The position numbers and the translations under genes are program-made. From positions 1-20,073 of the forward strand of contig JAISWM010000086.1 of the NCBI GenBank assembly GCA_031270785.1: a stretch of 20,073 nucleotides of DNA, given 5' to 3'. The notes beneath the pieces are model-generated. The model did no database searches. It saw nothing but the letters and a program-made list of their open reading frames with translations, and was not told where the DNA came from. Of this stretch, positions 7,692 through 14,390 are shown one piece after another; the stretch's first letter is position 1; every line of letters begins with the position of its first letter. This stretch comes from Oscillospiraceae bacterium (lineage in GTDB: Bacteria > Bacillota > Clostridia > Oscillospirales > Acutalibacteraceae).

Positions 7692-8156
7692 TTAATTACT
7701 GTATATATCCATGTTTTCTTTATCTTTTTTCGGTGTTTTTTCGTTTTGCTCACCGATATCTTCTGTGCTTCCCTCTTTCTTTGTTTTTTTATTTTTCTTG
7801 CTTACAGGTACATATATCGGCTCCTCCAAAAAAATCATATATGGACTTATAAAATAAAAACTCACAAAAAGCAAAAATATTATTCCAAACCCTAAAACAA
7901 CGACCCCTCCGCCACTTAGCAATGTTACAACAAAAACAAATACCGAAAAAACCTGAACGCACCACAAGTGTTTGAGTATTGCCGGTTTTAAAATGACGCT
8001 GGATCGTCTCTGGCAAAGCCTGCACCTGTAAACCGGTTTGTTTTTATTTATAAACGCGTCTAAAAAACTCAGTTTATATTTACAGTGCGGGCAAAAAGGC
8101 AATTTTAATTTATATATATACACCACCCCAAATATTAATACTTTTGCCGTTTTCAA
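7692..8156 (-). CDS. Zinc-ribbon protein with two membrane segments (CxxC-x19-CxxC)
   Basis: Up to 154 residues. CPHC and CRLC (Cys22, 25, 45, 48 counted from the TTG at 8156) form a four-cysteine zinc ribbon resembling the small cysteine-rich proteins of Firmicutes with a CxxC-x(about 20)-CxxC pattern. Two hydrophobic segments follow (about 67-83 and 86-106), then a Lys/Glu-rich cytoplasmic-looking tail with repeated KK. The start is uncertain: TTG at 8156, GTG codons a few residues later (preceded by GGGG) and a TTG just before CPHC are all possible, and none has a strong ribosome site. It occupies the dnaN-gyrB interval where recF and the small S4-domain gene usually lie, and it is not similar to either. 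Function unknown. Confidence 0.55.
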   Translation of the reverse strand: MKTAKVLIFGVVYIYKLKLPFCPHCKYKLSFLDAFINKNKPVYRCRLCQRRSSVILKPAILKHLWCVQVFSVFVFVVTLLSGGGVVVLGFGIIFLLFVSFYFISPYMIFLEEPIYVPVSKKNKKTKKEGSTEDIGEQNEKTPKKDKENMDIYSN

Positions 8157-8278
8157 GTAAACTTCACACTATATGTTTTTATAATTGCCTTGTTTTAAAA
8201 AAGTAATTTGTTTGTGTATTCTTCTTCGCTGGCGGTGAGGAGGGAATTATAAAAAATTAGATGTTTTTTATAAATATT

Positions 8279-8518
8279 AGACCTGTCCGTAAACTTTACA
8301 GATTGCAATCAAAATCGACGACGGCGTATGAAAATATCCTCGAGAGATTTGGGTGGTAGTCCAAATTAGTTAATAATATCTTTTCCCCCGCCTATGGCGG
8401 GGGGAAAAAAGAAGGTATTTTAACTGTTCTGAGACATAACCGGATTTTGATGCAAAGCCATTTTTTAAGCGATGCCTTTTTCGACAGTTTGCGCTCTGTG
8501 ATGTTTACGGACAGGTCT
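8279..8518 (+). mobile_element. Family C MITE-like element with AGACCTGTCCGTAAAC terminal inverted repeats
   Basis: The left end AGACCTGTCCGTAAAC (8279-8294) and right end GTTTACGGACAGGTCT (8503-8518) are perfect 16-bp inverted repeats. Weaker matching extends inward (ACAGA and GCAA blocks), giving an imperfect repeat of about 27 bp. Without the nested family A copy the element is about 150 bp, too small to encode a transposase. It looks like a non-autonomous derivative of an insertion sequence; the parent is not in the window. No clear target duplication is visible around this copy. Confidence 0.8.
8351..8441 (-). repeat. Family A palindrome nested in the family C element
   Basis: It starts GGGTGGTAGTCCAAATTAG, has the GC centre CCCCCGCCTATGGCGGGGG and ends GTTCTGAGACATAACC. 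Removing it restores the family C sequence GAGATTTTGATGCAAAGCC, as seen uninterrupted in the copy at 16679-16918, which shows that it is an insertion. Confidence 0.8.
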
Positions 8519-8602
8519 ATTATAGCAAAAACCATTTAAAAACGTGGTGTTGTTTATGTTTCTTCCCTCTATAGGCTCGCGAGAAAAGAACAAATAAAGA
8601 TG

Positions 8603-9712
8603 TTAGCTGTATCTGAGTTTTACGGGTAAAACAAGAAACAGAAAATTATCCCCTGTTTTTGGCATTATTTTTATCGGACTTATCGGTGTATCCAGTTTTA
8701 TTACAACTTCGTCTGTTTCTGCGTTTTTCAGCGCATCAACCATATATTTGCTGTTAAAACCTATTTCTACATCTTCTCCTTCTGTTTTCACATCGCTAAT
8801 TTCATCTGCCGCTTTCCCGATTGTGGTTTGGCACAGAAGCCTTATCTGATTTTCTGATATCATACAGTGCACAGATGATTTAAGCCTGTCCATTATCATT
8901 AGCGATACTCTTTCTATGCTGTCAATAAAAGTTTTTGTGTCTATACTTACCGTTGTTTTAAAAGTTTCGGGGATAGAAGCTTTATAATCAAGAAATTCTC
9001 CTTCAAGCAATCGCGATATTATTTGATAATTATCTATTTCAAATTTTATGTGGTGCAGGGAATATGATATCTTCAGTTTTTTATCCTCTCCGTCAGGCAG
9101 AAGCCGTAAAACGTCATTGAGCGCTTTTCCAGGTACTATGAAATTCATCTCCGTGTCTTGCTTTATTTTCTCTTTTCTAAGTGCCAACCTATATCCGTCT
9201 ACTGATACAAGCGTTATTTCTCCGTCTTTTATATCAAACAAAGTCCCCATATGTGTTGGTTTTGAATCGTCGTCCGATACCGCGAAAATTGTTTGCCTTA
9301 TCATGCTTTTTATTGTTTCGAGCGGAAGCTCTACTACTTCCGGGTCTTTTATATCCGGCAGATGAGGAAATTCCGAACCGCTTATTCCTGTCAGCAAAAA
9401 GTCACTGTTGCCGCTTTGTATGGTTGTGTTTAAGGTGTCTGAAACATTTATAGAGACTTCGTCGAAAGGCAATTTTCTAACGATTTCTGTAAACAATTTT
9501 GCAGATAAAACTATATCTCCCTCTTTTTCCACTTGAGCTTCTATGCTGGTAATTATTCCGTATTCCATGTTGTACCCGAGAATTGTCAGTTTTTGATTTT
9601 CCGCTTTTAATAAAACACCTTCAAGTGCCGCTAAATTGGATTTAGCGGATACCGCTCTTTGTACGACGGATAATGTTTCAACAAGATCTGTTTTGCTGCA
9701 TGTTATTTTCAT
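8603..9712 (-). CDS. dnaN: DNA polymerase III sliding clamp (beta subunit)
   Basis: 369 residues, the usual length for the bacterial beta clamp, a ring-forming dimer that tethers polymerase III and many repair proteins to DNA. The N-terminus MKITCSKTDLVETLSVVQRAV, the central LPDGEDKKLKISYS and the C-terminal FLVLPVKLRYS (normally LVMPVRL, the clamp-loader and client pocket edge) are characteristic. The ATG at 9710-9712 has the ribosome site AAAGGA with a 7-nt spacer. It directly follows oriC and dnaA on the same strand, the canonical order. No recF follows. Confidence 0.97.
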   Translation of the reverse strand: MKITCSKTDLVETLSVVQRAVSAKSNLAALEGVLLKAENQKLTILGYNMEYGIITSIEAQVEKEGDIVLSAKLFTEIVRKLPFDEVSINVSDTLNTTIQSGNSDFLLTGISGSEFPHLPDIKDPEVVELPLETIKSMIRQTIFAVSDDDSKPTHMGTLFDIKDGEITLVSVDGYRLALRKEKIKQDTEMNFIVPGKALNDVLRLLPDGEDKKLKISYSLHHIKFEIDNYQIISRLLEGEFLDYKASIPETFKTTVSIDTKTFIDSIERVSLMIMDRLKSSVHCMISENQIRLLCQTTIGKAADEISDVKTEGEDVEIGFNSKYMVDALKNAETDEVVIKLDTPISPIKIMPKTGDNFLFLVLPVKLRYS

Positions 9713-9761
9713 GAAGAAATCCTTTCTTTTTATTTATATATTTTAATTGTTTTATTTATTT

Positions 9762-9780
9762 TAGTAGTAGTAGTAGGGGC
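9762..9780 (-). promoter_or_regulatory. DnaA-trio repeat with adjacent GC block
   Basis: Five uninterrupted TAG triplets on the plus strand (CTA on the minus strand) end in GGGGC. They lie between the DnaA boxes and the AT-rich unwinding stretch, the position where DnaA-trios load the single-stranded DNA-binding DnaA filament. Five perfect, in-phase repeats is a very clear example. Confidence 0.8.
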
Positions 9781-9788
9781 TGTTTAAA

Positions 9789-9933
9789 AGTTGATAAAAC
9801 CTTGAAGCTTTAGAAAAAAGCGAAGAAGCGGGTTTTTTGGTGTGTTAATATACTGTGGAAAATCATGTGGTTTTTTGCAGAAAATTTGTTTTTCCACATA
9901 GATGTTGAAAACTTTGTGTGAAATGTTGAAAAC
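9789..9933. promoter_or_regulatory. Cluster of DnaA-box-like sequences
   Basis: Candidate boxes: AGTTGATAA (9789-9797), TGTGGAAAA (9854-9862), TTTTCCACA (9890-9898, inverted relative to the previous one) and TGTTGAAAA twice (9904-9912 and 9925-9933), the latter within the 13-bp direct repeat ATGTTGAAAACTT spaced 21 bp. Each is a one- or two-base variant of the consensus box. The regular spacing suggests cooperative DnaA binding. Confidence 0.65.
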
Positions 9934-9983
9934 TTGTTTAAAAAAGGAGACTGTTTTTACAATTTTTCAAATATTTTTTTACA

Positions 9984-11300
9984 CTACCTGTTTTGTATGT
10001 TTTTTATAATATCGTTTATCATGGCTTTTGTTTTTTGGTTTTTTTTGATTGTTTTTTCTACTTGAGAGATTGCGTATACTATTGTGGAGTGATCTCTTCC
10101 TCCGAATTCTTCTCCTATAGCCGTTAAAGGAAGCTGCGTGGTTTCCCTTACTACGTACATAGAAATTTGGCGTGCGTTGGATATTGCCGCCGCTCGTTTT
10201 GTTGAGCGTATGTCGCTTGCGTTTACGTTGAACGTTCTTGCTACTTCTTCTATTATCTTTTCGATCGTAAGCGGCGGAGGCTCGTCGTTATAAAGGATGT
10301 CTGAGATGGAGGTTTGGGCGGTTGAGATGTCAAGGGTTTCACCGCCCAGAAGGTGGTGCGCTTTCATTTTTTTAACCGCCCCCTCTAATTGCCTGATATT
10401 CGTTTTGAGTTTGTTTGCTATATATTCGCATACTTCGTTTGGTATGTTTATGTCCAGCTTTTCCGCTTTCCTTTTTATTATAGCTATTCTTGTTTCAAAA
10501 TCGGGGGGTTGAATGTCGGCAATTAATCCCCACTCAAATCGTGTTCGAAGCCTGTCTTCCAGGGTTTGTATTTCTTTGGGCGGACGGTCTGACGTTAATA
10601 CAATTTGCTTTTTGGCCTCATATAAAGAATTAAATGTATGAAAAAACTCTTCTTGTGTAGAGTCTTTTCCGGCTATAAACTGTATGTCGTCAACCAATAA
10701 TAAGTCCGCTTTCCTGTATTTTTTGTGGAAATCTATTGTGGCGTTTTTTCGTATTGAGTCTATCAGTTCGTTTGTAAAGTCGTCACCTTTTATGTATAAA
10801 GTTGTAAGGTTTGGTTTGCTTTTTTTAATATCGTTGCATATAGCGTATAAAAGGTGCGTTTTACCGAGCCCGGAGTTACCGTATATAAACAAAGGGTTAT
10901 ACGCCCCCGCCGGGTTGGCTGCCACCGCGAGTGCCGCGGCGTGCGCAAATTTGTTGGATGATCCCACGATATATGTGTCAAATGTAAATTCATATTCAGA
11001 ATCTATCGCTAAAGACGGCGTGTCTTTTTTGTTTATGGAATCTATTTCTGTTGGAATTGTAAAACAGATGTTTATACCGGCCCCGAATATGTCTGAAAAA
11101 GCGTCGTTAAGAAGCGGCAGATAACACCTGTTGAGTGTTTGCCTGTGAAATTCGTTTGGTACCACGAGTATCGCTTTACTTTTATCAAAATCCAGTTTTG
11201 TTGGTTGTATTCTGCTGATCCATGTTTTGTAGGCAACGTCCGTGATTCTTGTTTTGCAAAAACCGCATATCAGCCGCCATGCTTCGTTGAAAGACTCCAT
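9984..11300 (-). CDS. dnaA: Chromosomal replication initiator DnaA
   Basis: 438 residues. Domain I (about 1-80) has AWRLICGFCKTRITDVAYKTWI, a typical helicase-loading/oligomerisation fold. Domain II is a short linker (about 83-105). Domain III is AAA+ with Walker A GNSGLGKT (141-148), Walker B LLLVDD (200-205) and the box VII arginine region RLRTRFEWGL (250-259). Domain IV has the DNA-binding signature GRDHST (401-406). The ATG at 11298-11300 is preceded by GGAGG with a rather long 12-nt spacer. A near-consensus promoter lies about 560 bp upstream (11865-11894), leaving a long leader full of hairpins and a family C element. Upstream neighbours are not the usual rpmH-rnpA genes. Confidence 0.98.
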   Translation of the reverse strand: MESFNEAWRLICGFCKTRITDVAYKTWISRIQPTKLDFDKSKAILVVPNEFHRQTLNRCYLPLLNDAFSDIFGAGINICFTIPTEIDSINKKDTPSLAIDSEYEFTFDTYIVGSSNKFAHAAALAVAANPAGAYNPLFIYGNSGLGKTHLLYAICNDIKKSKPNLTTLYIKGDDFTNELIDSIRKNATIDFHKKYRKADLLLVDDIQFIAGKDSTQEEFFHTFNSLYEAKKQIVLTSDRPPKEIQTLEDRLRTRFEWGLIADIQPPDFETRIAIIKRKAEKLDINIPNEVCEYIANKLKTNIRQLEGAVKKMKAHHLLGGETLDISTAQTSISDILYNDEPPPLTIEKIIEEVARTFNVNASDIRSTKRAAAISNARQISMYVVRETTQLPLTAIGEEFGGRDHSTIVYAISQVEKTIKKNQKTKAMINDIIKNIQNR

Positions 11301-11413
11301 AATTGAGAAAAACCTCCGCTTTTAATCTAATTTAGGGTCTGGTTCCTCGGTCGTGTCTCAGGACCGTTAAAATTCTTTCTTTTACACCCACTAACTTGTG
11401 GGGGGGGGGTATT

Positions 11414-11608
11414 AGACTTGCCCGTAAACTTTACAAATTTTGGGTGGTGATCCAAATTAGTTGATAAGATCTTTTCCTCCACCTATGGCAGGGGGGAAAA
11501 GAAGGTATTTCAACTGTTTTGAGACATGACCAAATTTTGATGCAAAGCTATTTTTTAAGTGATACATTTTTTGATAATTTGCGCTCTGTGAGGTTTACGG
11601 ACAGGTCT
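11414..11608 (+). mobile_element. Family C MITE-like element, internally deleted, with nested family A
   Basis: The ends AGACTTGCCCGTAAAC and GTTTACGGACAGGTCT (11593-11608) are terminal inverted repeats; the left end has two mismatches to the other copies. A family A copy (11442-11529) sits inside, flanked by ACAAATTTT (11433-11441) and CCAAATTTT (11530-11538), an 8-of-9 target duplication. Relative to the copies at 8279 and 16679 it lacks about 45 bp of the left internal region. Confidence 0.75.
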
Positions 11609-11747
11609 ATTATTAACCAATTTGGGCCACCGCCATACCCCCTTGCCGTTGGTTGGGAGAGACCGTACGAACAAAGTTGCTTTTTTCAAACGCAGCAGCT
11701 ATTAAAAGTTTTTACTATATAATCCTTGCTCGTTCGGGTGTGCGCTT

Positions 11748-11845
11748 ATAAATTTTTGCCATCTGCTTTACTTAAAAGTTTTGTAAAACCGCCTTAAACC
11801 CCAGCGTGTTGGCGTGGGGCGGGCGGCGCGAAAGCAAAAATTTAT
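11748..11845. ncRNA. Structured hairpin element D1 just downstream of the dnaA promoter (leader or small RNA candidate)
   Basis: A perfect 12-bp outer helix (ATAAATTTTTGC at 11748-11759, GCAAAAATTTAT at 11834-11845) encloses nested helices CCGCC/GGCGG (11789-11793/11822-11826) and CCCCA-CG/CG-TGGGG (11799-11806/11813-11819). It begins about 15-20 nt after the expected transcription start of the minus-strand promoter at 11865-11894, so it would form the 5' end of the dnaA leader or a separate RNA. A related element with the same ATTTTTGC/GCAAAAAT closure is at 17801-17890. It matches no RNA family I know; a repeat element is an alternative. Confidence 0.35.
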
Positions 11846-11864
11846 CACTTGAAAGACGAATAAA

Positions 11865-11894
11865 ATTATACCATGTTTAAAGTATAAAATTCAA
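11865..11894 (-). promoter_or_regulatory. SigA-type promoter, probably for dnaA
   Basis: On the minus strand TTGAAT (11889-11894), 18 bp and TATAAT (11865-11870), with TGG before the -10 making an extended -10. It points toward dnaA and no other gene intervenes. The leader would be about 560 nt. Confidence 0.65.
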
Positions 11895-12004
11895 TAAACC
11901 GAAACGAAATTACGGTAATTTAATTTTGTCATTAATTTGTAATATTTAGAGTTTAAATTAATTTTTTAGAACATAAAATAAGCAAATTTAAAAAATTGGG
12001 TTAC

Positions 12005-12082
12005 GGCATGCAGTAGTTGATAATGTCTCCCCCCGCGAGTCGGCGAGGGGAGAAAAAGTTTCAACTGTTTTGAGACATGACC
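12005..12082 (-). repeat. Family A palindrome, degenerate left end, downstream of dapB
   Basis: It starts GGCATGCAGTAGTTGATAATG, has the GC centre CCCCGCGAGTCGGCGAGGGG and ends TTTCAACTGTTTTGAGACATGACC. About 10 bp of the left arm are missing relative to full copies. Confidence 0.65.
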
Positions 12083-12234
12083 CCAAAAACAGCTATAAAA
12101 TTACACAGGATTCCGATATGCCCTTTTTCAAAGCGGGGAGCTATAAAAAGAACCGCACAAACAGCTTGCCTCCCTGCTGGCGCAAGAAGACGCTTGCTGG
12201 TTTTTAATCTTTCCCCAACGGTATTGGCTATGCA

Positions 12235-12996
12235 TCACAATACACAATTCACTAAATCTTTCATGTTATACATTCCCGCGTCTTTGCCCTTTATAAATTC
12301 GCAGCATTTTAATGCGCCTTGTGCAAACAAATCTCTGGAACTCGCCTGGTGCATAACGGTTAGCACTTCGCTATCCCCCGCAAACACAACTTCGTGTTCG
12401 CCTATTATGTTTCCGCCTCGTACGGAGTGTATACCTATCTCGCTTTTGTTTCTTTTCTCTTTTCGGCAATGCCGATCGTATATATATTTGGTTTCGTTTT
12501 CAGTGCATTTGGAAATTTCCTCCGCGATCATTAAAGCCGTACCGCTTGGCGCGTCTGTTTTTTGGTTGTGGTGTTTCTCGATAATTTCTATATCAAAATC
12601 TCCCCCCAAAACCTTTGCGGCCTGCTTAGACAGCTCTATCATAAGGTTTACGCCTATTGACATATTCCTGGATGAAAAAATCGGTATGATACTTGAAGCC
12701 TTTTTAATTTTTTTAACTTGATCGTCAGAATAACCCGTTGTGCATAAAACCAGAGCCGTTTTGTTTTTTTCGGCATACTCCAATATATCCTGAAGCGCGT
12801 CGGGGCTTGAAAAATCTATAATTACATCGCACAAAACAGTTGTTTCGCTAAACGACCTAAACACCGGTATATCATAATATGGCCTTGCTTTAATATCTAT
12901 TCCCGCAACAATTTTATATTCCGGTTTATTAAGTGTTATTTCCGTCAAAACTTTTCCCATTTTTCCATTACATCCGCAAATTATCACATCAATCAT
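12235..12996 (-). CDS. dapB: 4-hydroxy-tetrahydrodipicolinate reductase
   Basis: 253 residues. It catalyses the NAD(P)H-dependent reduction step after DapA in diaminopimelate/lysine synthesis. The nucleotide-binding motif GCNGKMG is at 8-14. The catalytic/substrate motif EKHHNQKTDAPSGTA (140-154) contains the His pair and Lys146. RGGNIIGEHEV is at about 193-203. The C-terminal MYNMKDLV is typical. I chose the ATG at 12994-12996 (MIDVIICG) because the family starts right at this strand. Its ribosome-site-like AAGGAAGGG lies 29 nt upstream, separated by a 16-nt hairpin; an in-frame GTG at 13026 would add ten residues. The gene is last in the asd/dapA/dapB cluster. Confidence 0.95.
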   Translation of the reverse strand: MIDVIICGCNGKMGKVLTEITLNKPEYKIVAGIDIKARPYYDIPVFRSFSETTVLCDVIIDFSSPDALQDILEYAEKNKTALVLCTTGYSDDQVKKIKKASSIIPIFSSRNMSIGVNLMIELSKQAAKVLGGDFDIEIIEKHHNQKTDAPSGTALMIAEEISKCTENETKYIYDRHCRKEKRNKSEIGIHSVRGGNIIGEHEVVFAGDSEVLTVMHQASSRDLFAQGALKCCEFIKGKDAGMYNMKDLVNCVL

Positions 12997-12999
12997 TTG

Positions 13000-13015
13000 T
13001 TTTGTGAGCAAAAGC
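13000..13015 (-). promoter_or_regulatory. Small hairpin between Shine-Dalgarno and dapB start codon
   Basis: On the minus strand GTGAGC-TTTT-GCTCAC is a perfect 6-bp stem with a 4-nt loop. It lies between AAGGAAGGG (6 nt before it) and the dapB ATG (7 nt after it, counting inclusive spacer bases only approximately). Folding would bring the ribosome site to about 13 nt from the start codon. The role is inference. Confidence 0.4.
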
Positions 13016-13058
13016 TCACTGCCCACCCTTCCTTGTGTGTTTATAATAAAATCATAAA

Positions 13059-13092
13059 ACCGGTTCTTGGTTGTTTTTATACAACCAAATTT
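13059..13092. terminator. Stem-loop between the exported-protein gene and dapB
   Basis: TTGGTTGT and ACAACCAA form an 8-bp perfect stem with a 6-nt loop. On the minus strand it follows the stop codon of the exported paralog by about 40 nt but lacks a following T-run, so it is a weak terminator or a processing site at best. Confidence 0.3.
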
Positions 13093-13120
13093 TCAGTAAC
13101 TATATGTCTTTTTCTGCCTT

Positions 13121-14011
13121 TTACCTTATAGGGTATTTATAATATATTGTACAATAGGCTGCGGCAATCGTACTAAATCTATACTCAATGTCCTGCAGAA
13201 AGGAATTGGTTTTTTCTATCGCGGCATCAACAAAAGTATCCCGTGTCATATTATGTAAAACGTCTTCCATCTCGTAAAGAATCATAAACAAATTATCAGC
13301 ATATATGCGATCAACAAGCATATGTTTCAATTTCTCTTTAAGCGCTTTAACTTTCATACGGAGGTGATATTCATAAATATTTTTCTCATCCCAATCCGTC
13401 GGTAAAGAAAAACCAAAGTCTTTCGAATCAATTCCCTTCAAACTTGTCAATAATTCGTTAATGTGTTTTCTTGCTATGGTATCTCTAACTACTTTATCTG
13501 CGGTTGCTTTTGATTTTGCGATTGCTTCTGATCTTGCGATTGCTTTTGCTCTATCTGCAGGTGCTCTAACTGCAGCTGCTGCTATGTCTGCTGCTATATC
13601 TGCAATTTCTCTATTTGCAGCTTCTTCGTCTTTCCGTATAGCGTCCCGCAGGCCAGTAATGTTTCGCTTAGCGGTAGAGATTCGTGCCATCGCGTCACGA
13701 ACAAAAGCAGTCCGTGTCATACGATATAAAACATAGTCCACGTTGTCAAGTAATACACCCAAACGCCCAATATGTATTCCATACTCGATCATATCATCCA
13801 AGTCTTTTATATATTTTTTAAATCTTTCAGTAGGGGATTCAATTTTGTGCAAAGCTGCCGATGATTTTTCAACTTCGCTTATTAATGCATTTTCAGCTAT
13901 TCTTCTTGCTGCAACTGTTGCCTCACGCACAGCACCAACCACTACACCCGCGGTAAACAAAACAAAAGCCAGAACCAATACATACCGTTTAAAAATATTT
14001 ACAGTAACCAT
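13121..14011 (-). CDS. Exported alpha-helical protein, paralog 1
   Basis: 296 residues; I do not recognise the family. The N-terminus is a classic signal peptide (MVTVNIFKR, hydrophobic VLVLAFVLFTAGVVVG, likely cut after Ala27), so the protein is secreted or surface-located. The mature part is helical. It has two related halves: VLYRMTRTAFVRDAMARI (94-111) resembles VLHNMTRDTFVDAAIEKT (251-268), an internal repeat offset by about 156 residues. Between them is an Ala/Lys/Arg-rich stretch (about 137-175) with short repeats such as AKAIARSEAIAKSKATADK, probably coiled coil. The ATG at 14009-14011 has the ribosome site AAAGGGG. It is the downstream copy of a tandem pair lying between dapA and dapB, with its own strong promoter. 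A role in host or neighbour interaction is conceivable but unproven. Confidence 0.75.
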   Translation of the reverse strand: MVTVNIFKRYVLVLAFVLFTAGVVVGAVREATVAARRIAENALISEVEKSSAALHKIESPTERFKKYIKDLDDMIEYGIHIGRLGVLLDNVDYVLYRMTRTAFVRDAMARISTAKRNITGLRDAIRKDEEAANREIADIAADIAAAAVRAPADRAKAIARSEAIAKSKATADKVVRDTIARKHINELLTSLKGIDSKDFGFSLPTDWDEKNIYEYHLRMKVKALKEKLKHMLVDRIYADNLFMILYEMEDVLHNMTRDTFVDAAIEKTNSFLQDIEYRFSTIAAAYCTIYYKYPIR

Positions 14012-14039
14012 AATATATACTATCCCCTTTTCAAATTAT

Positions 14040-14164
14040 TATAGCTAATGCTTTTGAAAAATGCCTAATTTTTTACCGTCCTCTCCCAGCGAGTCAGCGG
14101 GGGAAAGAAACGTAAATGATTTTTACTATACAAACAAATTTATTTTTCAAACGCAACAACCATA
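14040..14164. repeat. Family B palindrome forming the leader of exported paralog 1
   Basis: Left arm TATAGCTAATGCTTTTGAAAA and right arm (rc TATGGTTGTTGCGTTTGAAAA) are terminal inverted repeats; the centre is CTCCCAGCGAGTCAGCGGGGG. The element lies between the promoter (14170-14198) and the ribosome site, so it makes up nearly the whole 5' UTR. Confidence 0.7.
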
Positions 14165-14169
14165 TTAGA

Positions 14170-14198
14170 ATTATAATATATGCTTAATAAAACGTCAA
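14170..14198 (-). promoter_or_regulatory. Near-consensus SigA promoter of exported paralog 1
   Basis: Minus strand TTGACG (14193-14198), 17-bp spacer, TATAAT (14170-14175). It is the best promoter match in the window, about 160 bp upstream of the start codon, and is conserved in the second unit. Confidence 0.8.
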
Positions 14199-14390
14199 TT
14201 AATTTTTCGATTTTAATAAATCTACTTTAGATTAAGATTGTGTTCTCACAGACGCTTAAGCAAAGTGTGTAGATGAGAAATGATGATAATACTGTGCAAC
14301 CCCCCTTTGTATCGTGAATATTTGCGGCATGGATATGGGCACCAAGTATATTTCCCGTGATGTCAGTAACTATATGTCTTTTTCTGCCTT

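Larger units (their letters stand above)
8157..8602. other. Gene-free gap between dnaN and the zinc-ribbon gene, filled with repeats
   Basis: It contains a degenerate family B-like palindrome (about 8177-8275: TGCCTTGTTTTAAAAAAG, a GC stem, then ATTATAAAAAATTAGATG), the complete family C element at 8279-8518 with a family A copy inside, and another hairpin (CCTCTATAGGCTCGCGAG, about 8566-8583) just after the dnaN stop. No coding sequence is supportable. Confidence 0.6.
9713..9983. other. oriC: Chromosomal replication origin oriC (dnaA-dnaN intergenic region)
   Basis: Read on the minus strand from dnaA to dnaN, the order is: DnaA-like boxes TTTTCAACA (rc of 9925-9933 and 9904-9912), two inverted TTTTCCACA-type boxes (9890-9898 and rc of 9854-9862), TTATCAACT (rc of 9789-9797), the GC block GCCCC (9776-9780), five CTA triplets (9762-9776), then an AT-rich stretch (9722-9761). 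This matches the basal unwinding architecture described for Bacillus subtilis: DnaA boxes, GC block, DnaA-trio, AT-rich DUE. The boxes deviate from the TTATCCACA consensus at one to two positions. The location between dnaA and dnaN is the classic one for Firmicutes. Confidence 0.85.
11301..12234. other. 934-bp gene-free region upstream of dnaA
   Basis: From left: the repeat TTTAATCTAATTTAGGGTCT (11321-11340, identical at 17748-17767), a degenerate family A start (CGGTCGTGTCTCAGGACCG, about 11349) leading into a run of ten G (11400-11409), the family C element with nested family A (11414-11608), family A and B fragments (about 11612-11712), the structured element D (11748-11845), a promoter (11865-11894), AT-rich DNA to about 12000, a family A copy (12005-12082), then about 150 bases without recognisable content before dapB ends. 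I see no DnaA box cluster or gene in it. Confidence 0.6.
13093..14235. repeat. Tandem duplication, unit 1 (exported paralog 1 with its promoter)
   Basis: The unit starts TCAGTAACTATATGTC and ends ACTTTAGATTAA. The same landmarks recur at 14363 and 15650, so a block containing gene, leader and promoter was duplicated head-to-tail. Leader and promoter are nearly identical between units while the coding centre has diverged. Unit 1 is 1143 bp; unit 2 is longer because extra repeats were inserted in its leader. Confidence 0.85.
14012..14390. other. Gene-free gap between the two exported paralogs
   Basis: It holds the family B leader, the paralog 1 promoter, AT-rich sequence to 14235, then a unique spacer of about 127 bp (14236-14362) between the duplication units, containing a run of six C, and the start of duplication unit 2. 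No coding sequence is supportable in the spacer. Confidence 0.6.

Noticed and set aside
8279..8518. Complete insertion sequence
   Set aside because: About 150 bp without the nested repeat; there is no room for and no trace of a transposase gene.
11519..11722. Plus-strand open frame in the dnaA leader
   Set aside because: It is read through family A, C and B repeats, has no ribosome site, and its residues (LRSVRFTDRSI) are only the translated terminal repeat.
13461..13736. Plus-strand open frame opposite the exported paralog
   Set aside because: It arises from the Ala-rich codon repeat of the real gene on the other strand; no ribosome site or recognisable product.
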